NCBI GenBank assembly: GCA_003165855.1
Contig: PMXH01000550.1
Location: forward strand, 1 to 6,343
Source: Acidobacteriaceae bacterium
GTDB taxonomy: Bacteria > Acidobacteriota > Terriglobia > Terriglobales > Acidobacteriaceae
Direction of reading: 5' to 3'
DNA: 6,343 nt
Shown one piece after another: positions 1 to 5,626 of this stretch; position 1 is the first letter of the stretch; each line of letters opens with the position of its first letter. The notes below the pieces were generated by a model that did not search any database, was not told where the DNA came from, and saw only the letters and a program-made list of their open reading frames with translations. The translations under genes were made by a program, and so were the position numbers.

Positions 1-54
1 GCCTACAACCTGGTGCGCATGCGCAATCTGGCGGCCGCAGTTCCGGCGGTGTAA
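1..54 (+). CDS. Transposase, C-terminal end (partial)
   Basis: The frame is open from base 1 and ends at a TAA at 52-54, giving 18 codons that read AYNLVRMRNLAAAVPAV after joining the first codons. An AYNLVR-type ending is typical of the last helix of DDE transposases of the IS4/IS5/IS1182 kinds; this is family knowledge recalled from similar proteins, and 17 residues cannot fix the family. The rest of the gene lies to the left of the window. What follows is non-coding and ends in a plausible IS terminus near 198, which fits an element running off the left edge. It could also be a fragment of a decayed element. Confidence 0.5.
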   Translation, partial: AYNLVRMRNLAAAVPAV

Positions 55-198
55 GCCGGGGGCGAGGTGTGTCTGTTGGGATAGGAATCGGGAGGGAAAG
101 GCTGCGACAAACACGCTCCTCCCCCTCTTCGACACTAACTAATCATGAAAAACGGTAAGTGCAAGACCGTTTCCGTCAATTTTTCAGCTGCCTGCTAG
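1..198 (+). mobile_element. Right end of an insertion sequence (partial)
   Basis: After the transposase stop at 54 there are about 140 bases with no convincing gene. They end in the segment TTTTTCAGCTGCCTG (180-194) followed by CTAG (195-198). Sequences of the form TTTTCAG-C-GCCTGCTAG are ends I associate with IS elements carrying AYNLVR-type transposases. CTAG is also a palindromic target used by some IS5-related groups, so 195-198 may be either the outer tip of the element or one copy of the target duplication. The left end is outside the window, so the terminal inverted repeat and the duplication cannot be confirmed. Confidence 0.4.
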
Positions 199-428
199 GA
201 ATGGGCTGGAACTACGTTATCTCGAGCAGGTATAGCTTCGTGCGAGGGGACTGGAGAACTGCACGAACAGGATTCGAACTGTTTCGCAATGGTTTCGTAG
301 TGAGTCCCAGGGGGGAACTCAAAGCTTAGCCTGCACCTTCTGCACTCCAGAAAACGCCCCGCGCCGGACATTAGGATAGCGATACAGTGAGAACCCGTGA
401 AACTGCGGACTGACATTGCATATTTCAA
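195..428 (-). CDS. Small putative Cys-rich (zinc-ribbon-like) protein
   Basis: This 77-codon frame has a TTG start at 428, an in-frame ATG at 416 and another at 371. A purine-rich GAAGAGAG sits directly upstream of the TTG (429-436); its spacing suits the ATG at 416 better than the TTG. The central part carries a CxxC (Cys29, Cys32), then RLSFEFPPGTHYETIAKQFES, split here as RLSFEFPPG and HYETIAKQFES, then CSC (Cys54, Cys56). A CxxC followed about 21 residues later by CxC could bind one metal ion. I have the impression of similar small hypothetical proteins in Acidobacteriota, usually with FESHxC, but cannot name a family. The stop codon lies in the CTAG at the IS boundary, so the C-terminus may be changed by the insertion. 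A possible -10 (TATGAT) lies at 447-452 on the minus strand without a good -35. Function unknown. Confidence 0.45.
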   Translation of the reverse strand: MKYAMSVRSFTGSHCIAILMSGAGRFLECRRCRLSFEFPPGTHYETIAKQFESCSCSSPVPSHEAIPARDNVVPAHS

Positions 429-494
429 CTCTCTTCGTTCTTACCCATCATACGCTCTATTCTCAGACGTTCCTGCGAATTAGGCCGAGGCCGC

Positions 495-525
495 AAGAAA
501 AAAGCCGAACTCGTTGGAGTTCGGC
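495..525 (-). terminator. Rho-independent terminator of the S9 peptidase gene
   Basis: Read on the minus strand, a perfect 9-bp stem GCCGAACTC / GAGTTCGGC (517-525 with 504-512) closes a 4-base loop (513-516). It is followed at once by six T residues (complement of A 498-503) and then C and TT. The hairpin begins 44 bases after the stop codon of the peptidase gene, where transcript termination is expected. The plus strand has no T tract after the stem, so it works in one direction only. Confidence 0.9.
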
Positions 526-569
526 GTAGACCGTGTATTTTGCCATTCACCGCGAACGCAAACCCGCTC

Positions 570-2708
570 CTACTCCTTCACCCCCAACTGCCAAAACAGA
601 AACGAATAAACGTCCGTGTACTCCTCGATCTGCTTGGTCACAGGTTTCCCCGCTCCATGTCCCGCCTTCGATTCGATCCGCAACAAAATCGGCCGCGTCC
701 GGCTACTCCCGTTCTTCGCTTCAGCCTGCATGAGAGCTGCCATCTTCTTCGCGTGCATCGGATCGACCCGCGTATCGGTATCCGCCGTCATAAACAACAC
801 CGCCGGATATTCCTCACCCACCTTTACATGGTGATACGGAGAATAAGCGTAAAGCCACTTAAACTGCTCCGGATTCTCCGCCGTCCCATATTCCGGAATC
901 CAAAGCTTCGCAATCTGAAAATCCTGATAGTGCAGCATGTCGAGCAGCGGCACCTGGCACACCACCGCCCGAAACAACTCCGGACGCTGCGTGATCATCG
1001 CCCCCATCAGCAATCCTCCATTCGACCCTCCCTGAATGGCCAGATGGTCCTTGTCCGTATATTTCTCCGCGATCAAATACTCCGCCGCCGCAATCATGTC
1101 ATCAAACACATTCTGCTTCTTGTCCAGCATCCCCGCCCGGTGCCAGTCTTCCCCGAACTCCGCCCCGCCCCGCAGGTTCGCAACGGCGAACACGCCGCCA
1201 TGCTCCATCCATAGATAGGCGGTTCGGCTGAACGATGGCGTAAGACTCACATTGAACCCGCCGTAACCCGTCAGCAGCGTGGGATTGTGCCCATCTTTCT
1301 TCAGGCCCCTCTTATAAACCACGAACATCGGCACCCGCGTGCCGTCCTTCGAGTGGTACCACTCCTGCTCCACGTCATAAGCCGCGGGATCAATCGAAGG
1401 TGCCTCCACCTTCGCCCACAGCGAGGTCGAGCCGCTCTTCAGGTCGTAACGGTAAACCGAGGGGGCCACTGTAAAGGAATAGAACCCGTAGAAGATCTCA
1501 TCCCGATTCCATTTTCCGTCCGAAGCGAAAACCGTGCCAATCGTCGGCAGAGCGAGGTCACGGAGCTTGTTGCCGTTAAGATCGAAGATCTCAAGCTGCG
1601 AGCTGGCGTTCTGCTCGTACTGCGCAAAAAGTTTTCCGCCCCATACTCCCACACCCTGCAAAACTGAACCCGTCTGTGGAATCAGTTCTTTCCAATCATC
1701 CCGCTCATAGTCGCCAGCTTCGGCCATGAACACCCGGTAACGCGGGGCATCTTCATTGGTAACAATGTAGAGCCTCCCGTTGTACACCGATGCGCTGTAG
1801 AGAAAATCCTTGCCGGTAGTGATTCGCGTGGGTGGGGTGCCCTTTTTCAGATCCATCAAGAACAGCTCGCTCTTGGTCCAGCCTTGCGATACCGTGATCA
1901 ACAGCAAGCGGCCGTCGTTGTCGAGACTCACGCTCGGCCAGTCCTCCGCATCGCGCCCTTCGCCAAAAATCGGCGGATCGGTTGCCGGATCGCTTCCCAG
2001 TTCGTGATAGAAAACGTGCCGGTTGTACATCTCCTGTCCCTCCGGCACATCGCCTTTCTTCGGATACCGCGTGTAATAAAAACCAGAGTTGTCGTGCGTC
2101 CACGCAATGCTCGCCGCACGGGTGCGCTCAATCGTATCCGGCAGCAGCGTGCCCGTCTTGGTTTCGACGATGTGCAGCGTGCTCATCTCCGAACCGCTCG
2201 ACGATGTTCCATAAACCAGATACCTTCCGTTCTCCGAAGGCTGGTACCAATCCAGCGCGATCGTTCCGTCAGCCGACAGTTGGTTGGCGTCGAACAGAAC
2301 CCGATCCTTTCCCTCGACGCCTTCGCGTACGTAGACGATGGGCTGGTTCTGCATGCCCTCGCGCCGGGTGTAGAAATAATATTTTCCACCCATCTGCGGC
2401 GAGGCGATGCTCCCAATGCTCAGTAGTTCGGTCAGCCGTTTGTGGATGGCGTCCCGTCCCGGCAGCGGATCGAGCAGTCCCCGGGTGTACGCCATCTCCG
2501 CTTCCACCCAACTCTGCGTGTCCGCACTCGTTCCGTCTTCCAGCCAGCGATAGTTGTCAACAATCTTCGTTCCGTGAAAGTTCTCTTCCAGGGGACGCTT
2601 TTCCGTCCTCGGAGGTGTCGCTGGCTTGGCATCATCGGCTGCATACACAGCGGCCGCCAGAAGAAACAGGGAAGCAATGATCCAAACCAAACGCACACCT
2701 CCAGACAT
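570..2708 (-). CDS. Secreted prolyl oligopeptidase (family S9A)
   Basis: Serine peptidase of the prolyl oligopeptidase type, which cuts short peptides after proline. At 712 residues it has the usual family length plus a signal peptide. Residues 1-23 form one (SGGVR start, hydrophobic LVWIIASLFLLAAAVYA, likely cut after VYA), so the enzyme should act in the periplasm or outside. RPLEENFHG...DNYRWLED near 39-57 is the N-terminal hydrolase signature. About 80-420 is the beta-propeller lid. The C-terminal alpha/beta hydrolase carries the triad: Ser562 in GGSNGG, Asp645 in ADTDTRVDP and His684 in GHGAG, with Arg647 matching the arginine that binds the substrate in this family. The frame extends 14 codons further to 2750, but I chose the ATG at 2708 because GAGAGG lies 5 bases upstream and the signal peptide then starts properly. 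The gene has its own terminator and is probably independent of the hydrogenase operon. It may prefer other S9A substrates. Confidence 0.93.
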   Translation of the reverse strand: MSGGVRLVWIIASLFLLAAAVYAADDAKPATPPRTEKRPLEENFHGTKIVDNYRWLEDGTSADTQSWVEAEMAYTRGLLDPLPGRDAIHKRLTELLSIGSIASPQMGGKYYFYTRREGMQNQPIVYVREGVEGKDRVLFDANQLSADGTIALDWYQPSENGRYLVYGTSSSGSEMSTLHIVETKTGTLLPDTIERTRAASIAWTHDNSGFYYTRYPKKGDVPEGQEMYNRHVFYHELGSDPATDPPIFGEGRDAEDWPSVSLDNDGRLLLITVSQGWTKSELFLMDLKKGTPPTRITTGKDFLYSASVYNGRLYIVTNEDAPRYRVFMAEAGDYERDDWKELIPQTGSVLQGVGVWGGKLFAQYEQNASSQLEIFDLNGNKLRDLALPTIGTVFASDGKWNRDEIFYGFYSFTVAPSVYRYDLKSGSTSLWAKVEAPSIDPAAYDVEQEWYHSKDGTRVPMFVVYKRGLKKDGHNPTLLTGYGGFNVSLTPSFSRTAYLWMEHGGVFAVANLRGGAEFGEDWHRAGMLDKKQNVFDDMIAAAEYLIAEKYTDKDHLAIQGGSNGGLLMGAMITQRPELFRAVVCQVPLLDMLHYQDFQIAKLWIPEYGTAENPEQFKWLYAYSPYHHVKVGEEYPAVLFMTADTDTRVDPMHAKKMAALMQAEAKNGSSRTRPILLRIESKAGHGAGKPVTKQIEEYTDVYSFLFWQLGVKE

Positions 2709-2939
2709 AAGAACCTCTCGATAGAACTCATCACCGAAGCCACTCCGCAACGCGTTTACGGCGCGCGGACGGTTTCAACCAAGCCTACCAAAAAACGCTG
2801 GAAAGTATGCTTTCTGGCTTACTTGTGGTGTCTGAGGTCGTCGGGAGTCTGTTCTGGATGATTAAGAGGGGTGTGGCCGGTCGCGGTGGGCCTGAAGCAA
2901 GGAATCTTGCAAATTCTATGATACTTACATCAATCGCTC
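2709..2939. other. Intergenic gap between hoxH and the S9 peptidase gene
   Basis: These 231 bases separate two genes of the same orientation. I see no convincing gene. Two 5-bp hairpins occur (2801-2814, stem GAAAG/CTTTC; and 2897-2910, stem GCAAG/CTTGC), but neither has an adjoining T tract on the minus strand; the nearer T run (complement of 2790-2795) is 5 bases away from a weak stem. No clear -35/-10 pair was found by eye. The gap length suggests the peptidase gene has its own promoter here, but that is inference. Confidence 0.5.
2714..2719 (-). promoter_or_regulatory. Ribosome binding site of the S9 peptidase gene
   Basis: GAGAGG on the minus strand stands 5 bases before the ATG at 2708. 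It supports this start over the longer reading beginning at 2750 (a TTG), which would put 14 charged residues before the signal peptide. Confidence 0.65.
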
Positions 2940-4361
2940 TTACGGGGTCGCAATTTCGTCCTGCAACTGGCCGTTGGCATCCACCAATTGAATGCGCATT
3001 GCTATTTCGCCCAGAGCGTGTGTGGAGCAACTCAAACAAGGGTCGTATGCCCTCACTACTGCCGAGACCCGGTTCAGCATACCTTCCTGCAGCTTGTTGC
3101 CATCGATGTAACGCTCACTGACCTGCTGAACACTGCGGCCTATGGCGAGATTATTATGTCCCGTCGCGACGATCAGGTTCGCCCAGGTAATGCCGCCTTC
3201 TTCATTCACTTTGTAGTGGTGAATCAGCGTGCCCCGCGGCGCCTCGATCATTCCCACTCCTTCCAGGGAATTCACGCCTCCAGTAGCTCGAACCTGCTTT
3301 TCGAGAATCTGCGGATCAGCCAGCAGCAACTCGATCTTCTCCAGCGCATGCACGATCTCAATGAGTCGCGCATAGTGGTAGAGGAATGCGCTGTGCGCCG
3401 GCGACCCAAAACGCTGGTGGAATTCCACGAACTCAGCATCTGCTAGCGGCGTGCCACACTGGTCGGCCACATTCATTCTGGCCAGCGGACCGACCCGATA
3501 GGTGCCTTCGGGAAATCCCTGCGGCTTGAAATACGGGGCTTTCAAGTAAGAGTCGCGCAGGCTCGCTTCGGCGATCCAATCGGCGTATTGCTCTGCCGCG
3601 ATCGCATCCTCAACGATCTCTCCGCTCCGGCTGCGGAACCGCAGCTCTCCGTCGTAAAACTGCAAATTTCCTTTTCGGTCAACCAGTCCGGCGTGCATGG
3701 TGGGCGCGGAACCGAAACATTCGATCTCGTCCTTATAATTGTCCAGCGCCTTCTTAAAGAAGCTTAGGGTGCGATCTGCAATCGCTTTGGCGGAAGGCAG
3801 ATCGCAAAGAATGCGGTCGCGCACTGCGCCCGACAGCGGACTAGCCACCCCTCCGGGTACGATCCACGAGGGATGTATTCTTTCCTGAGCCAGGCCCTCA
3901 ATGATCTGCAGTCCGAACTTGCGCAACTCAATGCCATCGCGTGCCATCTCCGGATGAGCCGCGATCACTCCCAGCACGTTCCGACTCGCCATCTCAGAGT
4001 CCATGCCGAGAAGTAAGTCCGGCGCCGACAAATAGAAGAAGCTCAAAGCATGGGACTGCACCATCTGCGCGCAGTGCGCCAACTCTCGCAGCTTCTTTGC
4101 CGCCGGCGGGATCCGCACCGCCATGATCGCGTCGCAAGCCTTCGAAGAAGCCAGCAGATGGCTGATCGGACAGATCCCGCAGATGCGCGAGGTGATCCCC
4201 GGCATCTCGTAGAACGGACGCCCCTCGGTGAACTTCTCGAAGCCTCGCACCTGGGTCACGTGGAACTCGGTCCCGGCGACCCGGCCGCTGTCGTCCAACT
4301 GAATGATGATCTTCGCGTGTCCTTCGATACGTGTCACCGGATCGATTGTGATGCGTTTCAT
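2940..4361 (-). CDS. hoxH: NAD(P)-linked [NiFe]-hydrogenase large subunit HoxH
   Basis: Catalytic subunit of a cytoplasmic bidirectional hydrogenase (group 3d type): it holds the Ni-Fe centre that splits or forms H2. At 473 residues it matches the usual HoxH length of about 470-490. The N-terminal part shows DPVTRIEGH (8-15) and the first nickel ligand pair in RICGICPISH (Cys61, Cys64). RGFEKFTEGRPF precedes it, and a PRG segment (APRGTLIHHYKV) lies in the C-terminal half. The second ligand pair is Cys442 and Cys445 in DPCLSCSTH, ending at His448. A further 25 residues (ALGEIAMRI... to the end) should be cut off after His448 by a HoxW-type protease once nickel is inserted. The start ATG has a GAGGAG-like site overlapping the hoxY stop. 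It follows hoxY by 10 bases, so translation is probably coupled. No signal peptide. All four Cys ligands are present, so the subunit looks functional. Confidence 0.95.
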   Translation of the reverse strand: MKRITIDPVTRIEGHAKIIIQLDDSGRVAGTEFHVTQVRGFEKFTEGRPFYEMPGITSRICGICPISHLLASSKACDAIMAVRIPPAAKKLRELAHCAQMVQSHALSFFYLSAPDLLLGMDSEMASRNVLGVIAAHPEMARDGIELRKFGLQIIEGLAQERIHPSWIVPGGVASPLSGAVRDRILCDLPSAKAIADRTLSFFKKALDNYKDEIECFGSAPTMHAGLVDRKGNLQFYDGELRFRSRSGEIVEDAIAAEQYADWIAEASLRDSYLKAPYFKPQGFPEGTYRVGPLARMNVADQCGTPLADAEFVEFHQRFGSPAHSAFLYHYARLIEIVHALEKIELLLADPQILEKQVRATGGVNSLEGVGMIEAPRGTLIHHYKVNEEGGITWANLIVATGHNNLAIGRSVQQVSERYIDGNKLQEGMLNRVSAVVRAYDPCLSCSTHALGEIAMRIQLVDANGQLQDEIATP

Positions 4362-4371
4362 CCCGCGCTCC

Positions 4372-4902
4372 TCATCCGAATTTCACCGCGTAGCCGGCCT
4401 CGCGTTTTTTCCCGTCCACCAGATCGGAAATCACTGCTGCGATTGTTTTCGCCGGTGGCGGACATCCCGGTAGACACATATCCACTTTCACGAACTCCCG
4501 CAGCGGTCGCGCCTGCTTCAACAGTGCAGGCACTCCGTCTGTCGGCACCACTTTGCCCTCTTGCGCCCCTTCCACATAGATCCGCTGCAGGAGTTTGTTT
4601 ACCGGAATGGAATTTCGCATGGCCGGCACATTTCCCGTCACCGCGCAATCGCCCAGCGAGATCAGCAGGTGTGTTCGCTGCCGCACTTTCTGCAGTTTGT
4701 TGACATCGTCGTGCGAACTTACGGCCCCTTCTACCAGGGTCACATCCACATCTTCCGGGAACTCCTGTGCGTCGACCAGCGGCCCGTAGACCAGATCGAT
4801 CTTCTGCGCCAGAGAGATGATTGCGGCGTCCATGTCGAGCAGCGACATGTGGCAACCGGAGCAACCGTCCAGCCACACCGTCGCCACCTTCACCTTCTTC
4901 AT
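4372..4902 (-). CDS. hoxY: [NiFe]-hydrogenase small subunit HoxY
   Basis: Small subunit of the hydrogenase module. It passes electrons between the Ni-Fe site in HoxH and the HoxU relay through a single proximal 4Fe-4S cluster. It has 176 residues, as expected for the short HoxY type without the C-terminal cluster domain of uptake hydrogenases and without a Tat signal, so it is cytoplasmic. Likely cluster ligands are Cys14 and Cys17 (WLDGCSGCHMS), Cys86 (GDCAVTGN) and Cys147 (MCLPGCPPPA); Cys143 is additional. The VEGAVSS segment with its conserved Glu lies near 57-63. The frame continues upstream to 5034, but that extension lies inside hoxU. I chose the ATG at 4902 because it overlaps the hoxU stop as ATGA and has AGAGAGG 7 bases upstream. 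hoxH follows 10 bases later. Confidence 0.95.
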   Translation of the reverse strand: MKKVKVATVWLDGCSGCHMSLLDMDAAIISLAQKIDLVYGPLVDAQEFPEDVDVTLVEGAVSSHDDVNKLQKVRQRTHLLISLGDCAVTGNVPAMRNSIPVNKLLQRIYVEGAQEGKVVPTDGVPALLKQARPLREFVKVDMCLPGCPPPAKTIAAVISDLVDGKKREAGYAVKFG

Positions 4903-5612
4903 ACCTGCACCTCTCTGCGCTCTACCAGCGAACTGATGTTGTCGGTCCGCTTCACCATCTCTTCGACCGCATAGCCTTTCTCCGCCAGCGCGCCCGTCGG
5001 GCAAGCCTGCACGCACTTTCCGCAATTGGTGCAACTACGCGAGTCGCCCCACCTCTGGTTCAGGTCACTCACAATCCTGGAGTGGATCCCTCGCGACGTC
5101 AGTTCCCAAACGTGTGCTCCTTCCAGATCCGCGCAGACGCGGACGCACCGGGTACACAGGATGCAGCGGTTATGATCGAGCACAAAGCGCGGATGCGACA
5201 GGTCGACCCCCAGCTTGGGGTAGTTGTAAGCGAAGCGCACCGTGCTGATCCCCATCGCGCTGGCCAGCGACTGCAATTCGCAACGGCCGTTCGAGACGCA
5301 GACGGCACACACGTGGTTGCGCTCCACAAACAACAATTCCAGAGAAATGCGACGGTCATGCGTCAGCCGCGCAGAAGTCGTGATGACCGACATGCCGTCT
5401 TGAATCGGCGTTGTGCACGCCTGGAACAGCCGGTCGGTTCCCGAAACCTCCACAATGCAAAGGCGGCACGCCCCCACCGGCGTCAGTCCTTCCAGATCGC
5501 AAAGCGTGGGAATGTACTTGCCATTCGCCTTCGCTGCCTGAAGGATCGTCTGGCCCTCCACCGCGTTGATCAGCTCGCCATCGATTCGGATTGACAATTT
5601 CTTCTTCGGCAA
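4899..5612 (-). CDS. hoxU: Hydrogenase diaphorase Fe-S subunit HoxU
   Basis: Electron-relay subunit, homologous to the N-terminal part of complex I subunit NuoG, that joins the hydrogenase dimer to the flavin-carrying diaphorase. It has 237 residues, as usual. A plant-type 2Fe-2S domain comes first: Cys38, Cys49, Cys52 (GACRLC) and Cys66. Next is the HxC-x2-C-x5-C site of the HoxU type, His100, Cys102, Cys105 and Cys111 (RNHVCAVCVSNGRCELQ). Two 4Fe-4S sites follow: Cys150/153/156/160 and Cys194/197/200/204. The start is a TTG at 5612, supported by AAGGAG 7 bases upstream and by the MPKKKLSIRIDGE beginning; there is no suitable ATG near it. The preceding gene stops 14 bases away and the stop overlaps the hoxY start by 4 bases. 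All cluster ligands are intact. Confidence 0.95.
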   Translation of the reverse strand: MPKKKLSIRIDGELINAVEGQTILQAAKANGKYIPTLCDLEGLTPVGACRLCIVEVSGTDRLFQACTTPIQDGMSVITTSARLTHDRRISLELLFVERNHVCAVCVSNGRCELQSLASAMGISTVRFAYNYPKLGVDLSHPRFVLDHNRCILCTRCVRVCADLEGAHVWELTSRGIHSRIVSDLNQRWGDSRSCTNCGKCVQACPTGALAEKGYAVEEMVKRTDNISSLVERREVQV

Positions 5613-5619
5613 GGCCTCG

Positions 5620-5625
5620 CTCCTT
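5620..5625 (-). promoter_or_regulatory. Strong ribosome binding site for the TTG start of hoxU
   Basis: AAGGAG on the minus strand lies 7 bases before the TTG at 5612 and begins just after the TAG of the upstream oxidoreductase gene. It decides the unusual start codon. Confidence 0.75.
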
Positions 5626-5626
5626 C

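Noticed and set aside
447..452. TATGAT on the minus strand as a -10 box for the small Cys-rich gene
   Set aside because: Reasonable -10 and distance to the start, but the base positions 17 upstream (CAGGAA) do not look like a -35; too weak to annotate as a promoter.
540..1214. Plus-strand frame of 224 codons opposite the peptidase C-terminus
   Set aside because: Antisense shadow; the opposite strand carries the Ser-Asp-His triad in frame and the translation here is Arg/His-rich without domain features.
2790..2814. Possible hairpin GAAAG-TATG-CTTTC with a nearby A run as terminator of the hydrogenase operon
   Set aside because: The stem is only 5 bp and AT-rich, and on the minus strand the T run starts 5 bases after it; not a convincing terminator.
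2897..2910. Inverted repeat GCAAG-GAAT-CTTGC downstream of hoxH
   Set aside because: Short stem with no T tract on the minus strand; expected by chance in a gap of this size.
4050..4703. Long plus-strand frame of 217 codons across hoxH and hoxY
   Set aside because: It lies antisense to two genes with full catalytic motifs; its Arg/Pro/Ser-rich translation has no recognisable domain and is a shadow of GC-rich coding sequence.
4903..5034. 44-residue N-terminal extension of HoxY
   Set aside because: It lies wholly within hoxU in another frame, and the ATG at 4902 with its own ribosome site and ATGA overlap gives the normal HoxY N-terminus.
4821..5594. Plus-strand frame of 257 codons opposite hoxU
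   Set aside because: Antisense shadow of hoxU, rich in Arg, His and Ala, with no motif or ribosome site.
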